64,000 nucleotides of DNA, taken from positions 62,001 through 126,000 of the forward strand of contig CAZTQN010000003.1 of assembly GCA_964615765.1 (NCBI GenBank), read 5' to 3'. A program made the translations under genes and the position numbers. This stretch comes from CAZTQN01 sp964615765 (GTDB taxonomy: Bacteria > Planctomycetota > Phycisphaerae > Phycisphaerales > UBA1924). Positions 39,907 through 49,491 of this stretch are shown one piece after another (position 1 is the stretch's first letter; the number at the start of each line of letters is the position of its first letter). The notes beneath the pieces were generated by a model. It was given only the letters and a program-made list of their open reading frames with translations. It had not been told where the DNA came from and made no database searches.

Positions 39907-40072
39907 GGCTTCACTCCGTCCCTGCCCGTCTTCACCCGCCGCCCAACCCTGCAACCACGGCCTCGCGGCCCCATATCTCGTGCTGGTGCACACAGACTAC
40001 CACAGCCCTCGTGCTTCGCCGCACGCTTCGCGACAACCGACAGGTTTTTCCTCCTCCTCGGGCGTTCCTCAT

Positions 40073-40603
40073 GTGCATTTCACCCGGGGGCGGTACGCCC
40101 GCAACGTCCGCATCGGCGCGTGCACGCTCGCAGCGCTCAGCGGGCTGATTGCCGGCTGCCATCGGGCGCACAACCACTCCGCCGCCGCAGCAGTCGAAGC
40201 GCCCGTCACCACCGCCGCGGAGCCCGTGGCTGGGCCATCTGCACCATCGTCCGAACCGCCCGCCGCGCTGCTCGCCGGGCCGAGCGTTGACGAGTTCGCC
40301 CACCTGCGCCGCGTGCGCGTGCGCAACGCGCGGTGCCCGATCGACGCGAAGCCCGTCGGCGGGTCCAACCACGCGCTCGAGCCGCTCACCCGCCGCCACA
40401 AAGACACCACCGTCGGCTTCTGCTGCAACTGGTGCGCATCGATCTGGGACGCGATGACCGACAGCACCCGCGCCGCCGCCTTCGCCGCGGCGACCGCCCC
40501 GCCGCCCAAACCCGCGCCCACCAAACCCGCATCCAAACCCGCGCCCACACCCACGCCCAAGCCCGCGCCAAAGCCGGCATCGCAGCCGGCTCCGCGCCCC
40601 TGA
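40073..40603 (+). CDS. Lipoprotein with a cysteine-rich metal-site-like domain
   Basis: 176 residues from GTG 40073. Signal IGACTLAALSGLIAGC with lipobox LIAGC, then an Ala/Pro linker. A compact domain has RNARCPIDAKPVG and VGFCCNWCASIWD, reminiscent of YHS-like or zinc-binding folds. The tail is KPAP/KPAS repeats, as in cell-wall spanning linkers. No Shine-Dalgarno before the GTG, so the start is inferred from the signal peptide; the frame is open further upstream. Confidence 0.55.
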   Translation: MHFTRGRYARNVRIGACTLAALSGLIAGCHRAHNHSAAAAVEAPVTTAAEPVAGPSAPSSEPPAALLAGPSVDEFAHLRRVRVRNARCPIDAKPVGGSNHALEPLTRRHKDTTVGFCCNWCASIWDAMTDSTRAAAFAAATAPPPKPAPTKPASKPAPTPTPKPAPKPASQPAPRP

Positions 40604-40610
40604 CCCTTCT

Positions 40611-41477
40611 TCACCGCTTCTTCGGCGCCGCGCTCGACCCGGCCAGGATCCCGCCGTCAAGCGTGAGTTCCGCCCCCGTCATGTACGTCGACTCATCGCT
40701 GGCCAGGAACAGGGCCGCGTACGCCACGTCCATCGGCACCCCCACGCGCCCCAGCGGCACCTCGCTCTCCAACTCCGCGATCGCGTGCGCCCGCGCCTCG
40801 CCCTCGCCAAGCCAGACGTCCCAGAGCGGCGTGATCACCGTCGCCGGCAGGATGACATTGCACCGAATCCCGTAATCCCGCTGACCACACCACAGCGCCA
40901 CCGACTTGGTGTGGTTCCTCACCGCCGCCTTGCTCGACGCGTACGCCGCCGCCGTCGGAATCCCCACCACGCCCGAGCGTGACGACACGTTGACGATCGA
41001 CCCGCCGCGCCCGCTCCACCCGCCGGGCTTCATCGCCTCGATCGCCGCGGCACACCCGAGCACAACACCCTCAACATTTGTCGCGTGCACGTCGCGCCAG
41101 TCCTCCAGCCCGACATGCTCGACATCCTGCGGCCGCGAGAAGTCGCCGATGATCCCGGCGTTGTTCACCACCACGTGCAGCCCGCGCCCCGCCGCGCGGA
41201 CGCGCTCCATCACCGCCGCCCACGCCTCCTTGGAGCGCACGTCCAGCCGGGCCGCGTGGGCCCGCCCCTGCCCGTCCGCGTTCAGGCGTGCCGCCTCGTC
41301 CGACGCATCGTCGATATCCGTCAGCCACACCTCGGCCCCGTGCGTGTGGAACAGCCGCGCGCACGCCGCGCCGATCCCGCGGGCCGCGCCGGTAATCACG
41401 CACACCTTCCCGCGCAGTCGCGGCCCGGGCTGCTGCGGGGGATCCATCGGCGCCACCGGCGCATTCGGACTCGGCAT
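40611..41477 (-). CDS. Short-chain dehydrogenase/reductase (SDR)
   Basis: 288 residues. Cofactor motif TGAARGIG (29-36), NNAG (105-108), catalytic Ser in NVSSRSG (165-166), Tyr179 and Lys183 in YASSK. The C-terminal YMTGAELTLDGG is typical of classical SDRs. It would be NAD(P)-dependent alcohol/ketone chemistry; the substrate cannot be told. ATG 41477 with GGAGGA 6 nt upstream; 28 bp downstream of the GT-C/TPR gene. Confidence 0.9.
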   Translation of the reverse strand: MPSPNAPVAPMDPPQQPGPRLRGKVCVITGAARGIGAACARLFHTHGAEVWLTDIDDASDEAARLNADGQGRAHAARLDVRSKEAWAAVMERVRAAGRGLHVVVNNAGIIGDFSRPQDVEHVGLEDWRDVHATNVEGVVLGCAAAIEAMKPGGWSGRGGSIVNVSSRSGVVGIPTAAAYASSKAAVRNHTKSVALWCGQRDYGIRCNVILPATVITPLWDVWLGEGEARAHAIAELESEVPLGRVGVPMDVAYAALFLASDESTYMTGAELTLDGGILAGSSAAPKKR

Positions 41478-41505
41478 GTTCGTCCTCCGTCTATCGCAGC
41501 GCGGC

Positions 41506-43440
41506 TTACTTCCCCAGCCGCCTCAGTTCCTTCTCCGCCATCGCCCGCGTCTCGTCGTATTCAAGCGCCTTGCCGAACGCGGCCCTTGCGCCATCAACGT
41601 CGCCTGTCCGCCGCAGCCCATCACCGAGCGCCATGTACGCCCCCGGGTGCAGCACGCGCCGCCCGCCCTTCTCCACGTCCGCCACCGCCGCCCGCAAACT
41701 CGTGATCGCCTCCGCCTCCCGCCCGCGCTGCCCCAGCAGCAAATACCCAAGGTTCACGTGCGCCATGTACGCCTGCGGCATGGTCTCGCCCGCACGCCGA
41801 AACGCCGTCTCCGCCTTGGCGATCTGCCCGACATCGCGGTAATGCTCCGCGAGCAGAAACCACGCCCGCCCCTCGCCCGGCGCGTCGGCGACCAGCGCCT
41901 CCAGCACCGCCACCGACTCCTCCTTGCGATCGACGTTGTACAACTCCTGCCCATAGTTCAGCCGCACCAGCGGCGTCGGGCTTACGCGGTACGCCTGCTC
42001 CCACAGCGTCAGCCCGTTCTGCCACGTCGTGCTCTGCGCAAACGTCAAGAGCCCCAGCACCACAACCACCACCCCGCCGACCACGCCCAGCAGCCCGGCC
42101 GAAACCTCCGCCTTCCGCCGCCACAGTTCCACCGCGCCCCACGCAAGCACCATCCCCATCGGGATGCACGCCAGATACGAGTACCTGTCGGCGACAAACT
42201 GCTCGCCGCTCTGCAGGATGCCCAGCACCGGCGCGAGCATCACGCCGTACACCGCCGCCGCCGCCACCAGCCCGGCCCACCGGCGCCATAGCGCAATCAC
42301 CACCGCCGCGCTGATCGCCACACCCAAATACGCCCACACAAACCGCGGCTGCCCGGGCTCAAGCGGGATCGGCAACTCGTACATCACGCACAAGTCCGTC
42401 GGCGCCACCGTCTTGAACGTGTAAAACCACAGCCCGTACACCACCTGCACCGCCCGCTCCATCACGCCCCACTCGTCCAGCGTCTTGGTCGCCAGCGCCG
42501 ACCGCTGCGCCCACGCCGCCAGCGCAGCCGCCCCAACCCCCAGCACCACCAGCGGCGTCTTCTGCACCACCACCCGCAGCACATCCCTCGACCACCACCC
42601 CATCACCGACCGCGGCAGGCGCCCCAGCGGGTACCAATCCAGAATCAGCGCGATCACAAAGAAACTCATCCCCCACGCCTTGGCCATGAGCGAGAGCGCG
42701 AGCAGCCCGCACGTCGCCGCCGTCCACGCCCACGACGCCACCGCGACTTGCCCTGCCCGCACCGACCGCCCGTATGCCAGCACCGCCCCGAGCAAAAACA
42801 CCGCGCTCAGCACATCGCGCCGCTCCGTCACCCACGCGACCGACTCGACGCGCAGCGGATGCACCGCAAACAGCGCTGCGGCGAAGAACGCCGCCACCTC
42901 CAACCCAACCGCGCTCAGCCCCCGCCCAGAAGCAGCGAGTTGGTGATGATTCGCTCCGCTCTGAAGCCCCCTCCCTGAGGGAGGGGGTTGGGGGTGGGTT
43001 GCTGCCTCCGTCTCAAGCCCCCTCCCATGCAGCCCCGAAAACTCCGCTCGCTCCTCATCCAGCGCCCCACCGCCCGACCGCACCCACGCCATCCACAGCA
43101 CCCACCGCGCGATCGCGAACACCAGCACCGCGTTGATCGCGTGCAGCCCGACGTTCGTCACATGAAACACCAGCGGCTTGAGCCCGCCCGCAATCCGATA
43201 GTCGATCGCCCACGACAGCCACGTCAGCGGGTGCCAGTGCCCGCCCGAGTTCTCCGTCAGCATCCACCACAGGTTGTCGCCCGACAGCGCGCGGATCCGC
43301 GCGTTCTCCGTCACGAACTTCGGGTCATCGAACGACACGAAGTCCGCCACCAGCGCCGGGAAAAACGCACCCACCACCAGCGCCGCCAGCATCACCGCCA
43401 GCCCGGTCGACCGCCACGACCAGCCCGGCCGCCCGTTCAT
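41506..43440 (-). CDS. GT-C-like multi-pass membrane protein with C-terminal TPRs
   Basis: 644 residues from ATG 43440 (GAGGA 7 nt upstream; an in-frame ATG at 43476 lacks one). FVSFDDPKFV and HWHPLTWLSWAID resemble the TMTC/DUF1736-type O-glycosyltransferase-like family, with about ten membrane helices (AALFAVHPLRVESVAWV). The last 170 residues are TPRs. It is presumably an envelope glycosyltransferase. In the loop after helix three, a low-complexity insert rich in SGRGL/PPPSG is encoded by a perfect palindrome and partial copies (42961-43027). Confidence 0.72.
   Translation of the reverse strand: MNGRPGWSWRSTGLAVMLAALVVGAFFPALVADFVSFDDPKFVTENARIRALSGDNLWWMLTENSGGHWHPLTWLSWAIDYRIAGGLKPLVFHVTNVGLHAINAVLVFAIARWVLWMAWVRSGGGALDEERAEFSGLHGRGLETEAATHPQPPPSGRGLQSGANHHQLAASGRGLSAVGLEVAAFFAAALFAVHPLRVESVAWVTERRDVLSAVFLLGAVLAYGRSVRAGQVAVASWAWTAATCGLLALSLMAKAWGMSFFVIALILDWYPLGRLPRSVMGWWSRDVLRVVVQKTPLVVLGVGAAALAAWAQRSALATKTLDEWGVMERAVQVVYGLWFYTFKTVAPTDLCVMYELPIPLEPGQPRFVWAYLGVAISAAVVIALWRRWAGLVAAAAVYGVMLAPVLGILQSGEQFVADRYSYLACIPMGMVLAWGAVELWRRKAEVSAGLLGVVGGVVVVVLGLLTFAQSTTWQNGLTLWEQAYRVSPTPLVRLNYGQELYNVDRKEESVAVLEALVADAPGEGRAWFLLAEHYRDVGQIAKAETAFRRAGETMPQAYMAHVNLGYLLLGQRGREAEAITSLRAAVADVEKGGRRVLHPGAYMALGDGLRRTGDVDGARAAFGKALEYDETRAMAEKELRRLGK
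42967..42987. repeat. Perfect 21-bp palindrome inside a coding region
   Basis: CCCCCTCCCT (42967-42976), one G, AGGGAGGGGG (42978-42987). A partial copy of the left part (AAGCCCCCTCCC) recurs at 43016-43027. It lies in the extra loop of the GT-C/TPR protein and reads through in frame, like a palindromic element inserted into a gene. Confidence 0.8.
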
Positions 43441-43539
43441 CAGCCCGTCCTCGCGCAGCACGCTGCCCGTCTCCATACGCCCAGCGTATCGCGATTCTCG
43501 CGCCCGACCCCCCACCCCCCTCCCCCGCCCCGTCCGCGC

Positions 43540-45807
43540 TCACTCCACGTTCAGCGTCCGCAGGAACTCGTTGAACTCGGCGGCCAGTTGGTCCTTCTTC
43601 GCCTGAGCCGCGTCGCGCGCCGAACGCAGCTCCTTCAACTGCCCCTCCTGCTGCGCCAGTTCGCTCATGTAGTCTGCGTACAGCTTCGAGGCCCGGTCGA
43701 TCGTGCCCATGTTCTGCCGAATGCGGGCCTGCTCCCGGTCGATCTCGCTCATCCGCGCCACGGCACGGTCCACATCGCGCTGGGCCTCGTTGATCGCCGC
43801 CTGCTTCGCCGCCACCGCCTTGAACGCCTCCAGCACCGCGGCTGACATCTTCCCGTTCTTGTGATACGCGATGGCCGTCGTCAGATCGAACCCCACCACC
43901 TGCAAGCTGTCGAACCGCACCTGCTCCATCGTGACGGTGAACGTCCCCGTCTTGCCCGGCGTCAGCGGCACCGTGAACCGGTACAGGTCCGGCGTCTGCT
44001 CGCCCGGCTTGTCCGTGTCCACAAGTTCGAACCCCGGGATCTTCGCGTGCTCGAGCACCACCGTCCGCCCGCGCGTCTTGTCACGGTTGGACACTTCGTA
44101 CGCCGACGTCCGCCGATCCTTCACCTGCTGACGCACGAACCCGTCGACGATCGTCAGCCGCATCACGCTCGCGGACTGATCTTCCTTCACGTTCACCGGC
44201 ACGTCCAGGTCAAGCGCGTACGCGAGGAACCGCTTGTCACCCTTGGGGATCTGCCCGATCTGCGCGTCGCCCGCGTACGCCGATCCGTCGAACACGCTGA
44301 TCGGCCCGGGCAGAAGCTGCGACGCCGAGTCGTTGACGATCTCCACGCCGCGCATCGGGTACCCCGACCCATCACTCTTGTTGAAGATGCTGACGCGCCG
44401 CCCGGGCACGCTCGCCGTCAGGATCGGGATCATCGCCGACCGCTGCCGCTCGATGCTCACCGGCGCGTCGACCTGGAACTGGAACACCTCGCCCACGCTT
44501 CCCGCGGTCGCCGCGGCTTGCGCCGAGTACCGCGCGAAGTCGTCGGCCGTCAGTGTCCTCTTGGTCTGGAACCCGCCGTACGCCATGCCTTCTGCCAGCG
44601 CGGCATCAGCGCGAGCGGCGGCCGCCGGCGGTGGCGCCGCGGTGCTCCCCCTGATCCGCTGCGACTGCATGCTGTTCGACAAAATCCCCTCCTCCGACCG
44701 CCCCGCCGCCAGCCGCTCCGCCAACTCCTCCGTATCGATCCCCAGCCCAAAAATCCGCGGCGCCACACCGGGAATCGTCGGCACCGGCACCATGGGCCGC
44801 GACGAGTACAGCGGCTCGTACAAGTCCATCTGGAAACTCACCGGCCGCCCGCTCACCAGCCCCAGCCGCACGTTGTTCCAGTCCTGGTCCGTCGTGTTCT
44901 CCACGATCGCCCAGCCCTGCAGCATCATCATGCCCTTGGGCTGGTCCGCGCCGCCGGTCCCCTCCTCCGCGTCCACCTCCGGCAACACCAGCCGGTACGA
45001 CGTCTTCCACACCGGCATCTCGTGCACGTACCCGACCATCACCTCCCGCCGCCCCGTTCCCGTGAACCGCAGGTCCACCGTCTTGGTCCGGTCGGCCCGA
45101 TACTCCGCCAGCGCCGACAGCGCCTTGTTCAGCTCTTCCGCCAGCGCCCCGTCCAGGATCTCGAACCCCGACACCGTCGTCAGGTTCACCGAGCGCACGC
45201 CCTTCTCCGTCACCACGTTGATCCACGGCAGGTTCGTCACCGTCGCCGGCGTGCTCCCGCTCCCCGGGATCACCGTCGCGCGCTGCTCCACATTCATGAT
45301 CGTGCCCGCCACCGGCCCGTCCGGCGTCGTCAGCGACACCGCCGTCCCACGCAGGCGCTGCAGAATCTCGCCCGCCGACGGGTTGTCCGAGATGTCAATC
45401 CCGAACGACGCCAGCCGCTTGCTCAAGGGCTCCTTGGACCCGTACGACACCGACTCGATCCGTCCGCCGCCCAGGTCCAGCAGCACCATCGACTTGAGAA
45501 TGTCGTTGATCTGCTCCGTGCTGTAGCGCAGTTGCAGTTCGCCCGAGCCGTCGATCGCGCCGCGCCGCTCGAAGTAGCCAACGCCCGAGCGGTACAGCGT
45601 GATCCGCCGAATCGGCACATCGCCCGGGTCCACGCGCGGCGCCCCGCCCCGCGCCGCCGCCGGCTCGCCCGCCCCGCTTGCCACCGTTTCCTGGCCCAGC
45701 GCCGCCCGCGCCCCGCCCAGCACGCCGATCGCGAGCCCCGCGCACAGCACCAGCACCGCCGCACCCCGTTCCATCCCGCCACACGTCCGCGCGCTGATCC
45801 GCTTCAT
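43540..45807 (-). CDS. DUF4139 domain-containing exported protein
   Basis: 755 residues with signal peptide (AAVLVLCAGLAIGVLGG, cleavage near ALGQE). ITLYRSGVGYFERRGAIDG and VHEMPVWKTSYRLVL fit DUF4139 proteins (mucoidy-inhibitor A-like, beta-rich). The C-terminal 100 residues are coiled coil (DVDRAVARMSEIDREQARI and LAQQEGQLKELRSARD). Function unknown. ATG 45807 with GGAAAGG upstream. Confidence 0.8.
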   Translation of the reverse strand: MKRISARTCGGMERGAAVLVLCAGLAIGVLGGARAALGQETVASGAGEPAAARGGAPRVDPGDVPIRRITLYRSGVGYFERRGAIDGSGELQLRYSTEQINDILKSMVLLDLGGGRIESVSYGSKEPLSKRLASFGIDISDNPSAGEILQRLRGTAVSLTTPDGPVAGTIMNVEQRATVIPGSGSTPATVTNLPWINVVTEKGVRSVNLTTVSGFEILDGALAEELNKALSALAEYRADRTKTVDLRFTGTGRREVMVGYVHEMPVWKTSYRLVLPEVDAEEGTGGADQPKGMMMLQGWAIVENTTDQDWNNVRLGLVSGRPVSFQMDLYEPLYSSRPMVPVPTIPGVAPRIFGLGIDTEELAERLAAGRSEEGILSNSMQSQRIRGSTAAPPPAAAARADAALAEGMAYGGFQTKRTLTADDFARYSAQAAATAGSVGEVFQFQVDAPVSIERQRSAMIPILTASVPGRRVSIFNKSDGSGYPMRGVEIVNDSASQLLPGPISVFDGSAYAGDAQIGQIPKGDKRFLAYALDLDVPVNVKEDQSASVMRLTIVDGFVRQQVKDRRTSAYEVSNRDKTRGRTVVLEHAKIPGFELVDTDKPGEQTPDLYRFTVPLTPGKTGTFTVTMEQVRFDSLQVVGFDLTTAIAYHKNGKMSAAVLEAFKAVAAKQAAINEAQRDVDRAVARMSEIDREQARIRQNMGTIDRASKLYADYMSELAQQEGQLKELRSARDAAQAKKDQLAAEFNEFLRTLNVE

Positions 45808-46070
45808 CCGCCGCCCTTTCCTCAAAACCACCCAGGCACCCAGCCCCCGTCCGCTGCGCATCCCCACCGGCCGACGTACACCATCGACCCGCGCCGGTCC
45901 GCGCGGCCACACATCGCCCATTCCACCATCCCATGGCCGCCCCCGCCCGCCCGTCCCACGTCCCAACACAGTTCTTCTCCGTTTTTCCCCGCCGCCGGAT
46001 CCTCCGCCGGTGAACCCACCGCCCCACCCCGGCCGAACATCCCACTACCATCGCTCACCGACCTTCCCCC

Positions 46071-49000
46071 ATGCTGCAACTCACCGTCCTCAACAACGTC
46101 CACACCGCCCCGCCCTCGACCGTTCCGCCCGGCGACGCCGCGCTCGAGCAGTCGCTGCGCGATCTCCTCCCGCCGCCGAACCAGGTCCGCTTCTCCCGCC
46201 ATGACCGCCTGCTGTACGCGACCGACGCGTCGCTCTATCAGGTCGAGCCGCTCGGCGTCGTCGTCCCCTCTTCTACCGACGACGCCGCCCGCCTGGTCGC
46301 CTTCGCCGGGCGACGCAAGATCCCGCTCCTTCCCCGCGGCGGGGGCACCAGCCTCGCCGGTCAATGCACCAACCGCGCCGTCGTGCTCGACCTCACCGGC
46401 GCCTGCCGCGCCGTCCGCGACATCAACGCCGACGCCCGCACCGTCTACGCCGAGGCCGGCGTCGGCATCGACGAACTCAACGACCACCTGACCAAGCACC
46501 CGCTGGGCCGCGGCCTGTTCTTCGCGCCCGACCCCGCGACCACCCGCCAGTGCGCCATCGGCGGGGCCATCGGCAACAACGCCGCCGGGGCCCGCTCCGT
46601 CATGTACGGGCGCACCAGCGAGAACCTCGTCTCCATCGACGCCGCCCTCGTCACCGGCGAGCGCCTCACCTTCGCGCCCGGCGCCGGCGCCACCAACCCC
46701 ACCGCCCGCCGCCTCGCCCAGGGCGTCATCGACATCGTCACCGCCCACCGAGCGCTCATCCGCCAGCGCTTCCCGCGCACCATCCGCCGCAACGCCGGCT
46801 ATGCGCTCGACATGATCCTCGATCAGATCGACGCCGGCGCCACCGCCGACACGCTCGATCTCTCCAAACTCCTGTGCGGCTCGGAAGGCACGCTCGCCGT
46901 CACCCTCGGCGCCACGCTCGCGCTCAGGCCCACGCCCAAGGCCAAGGGCCTCGCCGTAGTCGCGTTCGACTCCGTCGAAGACGCCATCAACGCCGTCCCC
47001 GCCATCCTCGAAACCAACCCTTCCGCCGTCGAACTGCTCGACGACGTCGTCCTCGAAGCGGCCCGCGGCAACGCCGAGTGCCGCCGCTACCTCGAACTCT
47101 GCCCCAAGGTCGCCGGCGTTGATCCCAACGCGTTGCACTACGTCGAGTACTTCGCCTTCTCCGGCCAGCAGGAACTCGACGACCGCTTCGCCGCCCTCCG
47201 CCGCGCCGTCGGCGCCGCCCCCGCCGTCGCCTACACCGACGCGCCCTCGATGAACAAGCTCTGGCTCCTCCGCAAAGCCGGCGAGCCGCTGCTCCACGGT
47301 CTTGGCGGCAACCGCAAGCCCATCACCTTCGTCGAAGACAACGCCGTCCCCGTCGAACGCCTGGGCGAGTTCGTCCGCCGCTTCAAGGAGATCGTCGCCC
47401 GCCACGGCACGAAGGCCGCCTACTGGGCCCACGCCTCCGTCGGCGTCCTCCACGTCCGCCCGATGATCGACCTCCACGACCCGGACGACCGCGAGCGCAT
47501 GAAGGCCATCGCCGTCGAAGTCGCCGACCTCGCCCGCGACTGCGGCGGCATCATGTCCGGCGAGCACGGCGACGGCCGCGTCCGCGGGCCCCTGCTCGAG
47601 CGCTTCTTCGGCCCCGAACTCATCGCCGCCTTCCGCCAGGTCAAAGCCCTCTTCGACCCGCACCACCTCCTCAACCCCGGCAACATCGTCGCCGCCGGCC
47701 CCATCGACTCCATCGCCCAGTCTCTCCGCATCGACTACCAGAACGGACCAAACACCGCCGACCTCACGCACGACCAGCCACCAACACCCTCGCCCGCCGC
47801 GCCGCCCCCCGCCCCCGCGCCCGATCTCTCGCCCCTCACCTACTTCAACTACGCCGACGCCCACGGTTTCGGGCACGCCGTCGAGCAGTGCAACGGCGCC
47901 GGCGTCTGCCGCAAACGCTCCGGCACCATGTGCCCGTCCTATCACGCCACGCTCGACGAGCGTCACTCCACCCGCGGCCGGGGCAACGCCCTGCGCCTCG
48001 CCATCACCGGGCAGTTCAACCCCGCCGCCGGCTTCAACGCCGCTCAGCCCAACTGGGCCGACCCCGGCACCATCGAAACGCTCGACCTCTGCCTCTCCTG
48101 CAAGGCCTGCAAGTCCGAGTGCCCCTCGAACGTCGACATCGCCCGCCTCAAGGCCGAGTACACCGCGCAGCGCTACCGCACCACCCGCATCCCGCTCCAC
48201 GCGCTCGCCACCGGCTACGTCCGCGTGCTCAACCGCGCCGGCGCTATCGCCCCGGACCTGGCCAACTGGTTCAACAGCACCCGCCCCGCCCGCGCCCTCA
48301 TCAACCGCGCGATGCACATCCACCCGCGCCGCTCACTCCCACGCTTCACCAAGCCCCTCTTCCGCCGCAAAAACGAATGGACGTCCGCCGCCTCGCCGGC
48401 CTCCCCCACCTCCCCTTCGAGCCCTTCGAGCCTTCGCGTTCAATCTCCGCCCCGCGTCCTCCTCTTCGCCGACTGCTTCACCACCTACAACGAGTCCGAC
48501 ATCGGCGTCTCCGCCGCGCGCCTGCTCGCGCGTCTCGGCTACCACATCGACCTGCCCGACGCCGGCTGCTGCGCCCGCTCGATGATCTCCGTCGGCATGC
48601 TCGCCCAGGCCATCGACACCATCGACGCCACCGTCGAGCGTCTCGCCCCGGCAATCACCGACCCGTCCGTCAAAGCCATCCTCGTCGTCGAGCCCTCGTG
48701 CCTCAGCGCCATCACCGACGACTGGCTGAACCTCAAGTGCCGCTCGCCGCTCCCACTCCGCCAGGCGCTCGCCGCCAAGGCCATGCTGGTCGAAGATTTC
48801 GTCGACCGCTTCTGGGATCAGCACCCGACCCCGCCGCGCCTGACGCCCGACCTGCCGGCGCAGGTCCTCCTGCACGCGCACTGTCATCAGAAAGCCCTCT
48901 GGGGCGCCGAGACCTCCGCGCGTCTGCTCCGCCGCCTGCTGGGCGATCGCCTCAAGGTGCTCGACACCGGCTGCTGCGGCATGGCCGGCTCGTTCGGCTA

Positions 49001-49196
49001 CGCCGAGCACCGCTTCGACGTCTCCAACAAAATCGCCGAACTGGCGCTGCTCCCCGCCGTCCGCGCCGCGCAGGCCGCCAAGCCCGACACCATCGTCACC
49101 GCCCCCGGCACGTCCTGCCGCCACCAACTGCACGACGCCGCCCACGTCCGCGCCCTGCACCCGATCGAACTCGCCGAGCGGCTGATCACCGCGTGA
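46071..49196 (+). CDS. FAD-linked oxidase fused to 4Fe-4S / CCG domains (YdiJ-type D-2-hydroxyacid dehydrogenase)
   Basis: 1,041 residues. N-terminal PCMH-type FAD domain (PLLPRGGGTSLAGQ, APDPATTRQCAIGGAIGNNA) and FAD-oxidase C domain with HASVGVLHVRP and GEHGDGRVRGP. Iron-sulfur motifs: Cys607/613/620 and Cys674/677/680/684 (CLSCKACKSEC). Two CCG-type redox regions follow (DAGCCARSM; HCHQKALWG with DTGCCGMAGSFGY). Combines GlcD and GlcF functions; oxidises a D-2-hydroxyacid such as lactate or 2-hydroxyglutarate. No Shine-Dalgarno before ATG 46071. Confidence 0.88.
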   Translation: MLQLTVLNNVHTAPPSTVPPGDAALEQSLRDLLPPPNQVRFSRHDRLLYATDASLYQVEPLGVVVPSSTDDAARLVAFAGRRKIPLLPRGGGTSLAGQCTNRAVVLDLTGACRAVRDINADARTVYAEAGVGIDELNDHLTKHPLGRGLFFAPDPATTRQCAIGGAIGNNAAGARSVMYGRTSENLVSIDAALVTGERLTFAPGAGATNPTARRLAQGVIDIVTAHRALIRQRFPRTIRRNAGYALDMILDQIDAGATADTLDLSKLLCGSEGTLAVTLGATLALRPTPKAKGLAVVAFDSVEDAINAVPAILETNPSAVELLDDVVLEAARGNAECRRYLELCPKVAGVDPNALHYVEYFAFSGQQELDDRFAALRRAVGAAPAVAYTDAPSMNKLWLLRKAGEPLLHGLGGNRKPITFVEDNAVPVERLGEFVRRFKEIVARHGTKAAYWAHASVGVLHVRPMIDLHDPDDRERMKAIAVEVADLARDCGGIMSGEHGDGRVRGPLLERFFGPELIAAFRQVKALFDPHHLLNPGNIVAAGPIDSIAQSLRIDYQNGPNTADLTHDQPPTPSPAAPPPAPAPDLSPLTYFNYADAHGFGHAVEQCNGAGVCRKRSGTMCPSYHATLDERHSTRGRGNALRLAITGQFNPAAGFNAAQPNWADPGTIETLDLCLSCKACKSECPSNVDIARLKAEYTAQRYRTTRIPLHALATGYVRVLNRAGAIAPDLANWFNSTRPARALINRAMHIHPRRSLPRFTKPLFRRKNEWTSAASPASPTSPSSPSSLRVQSPPRVLLFADCFTTYNESDIGVSAARLLARLGYHIDLPDAGCCARSMISVGMLAQAIDTIDATVERLAPAITDPSVKAILVVEPSCLSAITDDWLNLKCRSPLPLRQALAAKAMLVEDFVDRFWDQHPTPPRLTPDLPAQVLLHAHCHQKALWGAETSARLLRRLLGDRLKVLDTGCCGMAGSFGYAEHRFDVSNKIAELALLPAVRAAQAAKPDTIVTAPGTSCRHQLHDAAHVRALHPIELAERLITA

Positions 49197-49208
49197 ATCG
49201 CAAGCCGC

Positions 49209-49433
49209 TTAGTGCGCCGCCGCCCCATCCCGCCTCACCTCCACCACCCGCTTCCGCTCATCGTCATACACGTACACCGCGCCCGCCTCCGGCTCGCTCG
49301 CGACGCACCCCTTGTGCGCCCCGTCGCAGAACGGAAAGTTCTGGCTCAGCCCGCACGCGCACACCCACACCGGCTTGTCCGTCGGCTCGATCTTGATCGG
49401 CCCCGTCTTCGTCAACTTCACCAGCCGCGCCAT
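49209..49433 (-). CDS. CDGSH-type iron-sulfur protein
   Basis: 74 residues. Cluster motif CACGLSQNFPFCDGAH gives ligands Cys25, Cys27, Cys36 and His40, the CDGSH [2Fe-2S] site. Single-CDGSH bacterial protein; role is redox or cluster transfer, not established. ATG 49433 has AAGGAGG 5 nt upstream; a GTG directly precedes it. Follows moxR on the same strand; the leader contains repeat copy 2. Confidence 0.92.
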   Translation of the reverse strand: MARLVKLTKTGPIKIEPTDKPVWVCACGLSQNFPFCDGAHKGCVASEPEAGAVYVYDDERKRVVEVRRDGAAAH

Positions 49434-49450
49434 CACCGCCTCCTTCTCCT

Positions 49451-49488
49451 CCCCCTCGCCTCTAGCCCCTCACCTCTCGCCCCTGCTC
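49451..49488. repeat. 38-bp pyrimidine/purine repeat element, copy 2
   Basis: CCCCC, then two TNNCCTCTNNCCCC units (49456-49469 and 49470-49483), then TGCTC. It ends 3 bp before the moxR stop codon and forms the leader of the CDGSH gene, exactly the setting of copy 1 at 7197-7234. Confidence 0.75.
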
Positions 49489-49491
49489 CCC

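Noticed and set aside
43861..46491. 876-residue plus-strand frame spanning DUF4139 and the YdiJ-type gene start
   Set aside because: Arg/His-rich shadow, no domain; conflicts with two supported genes.
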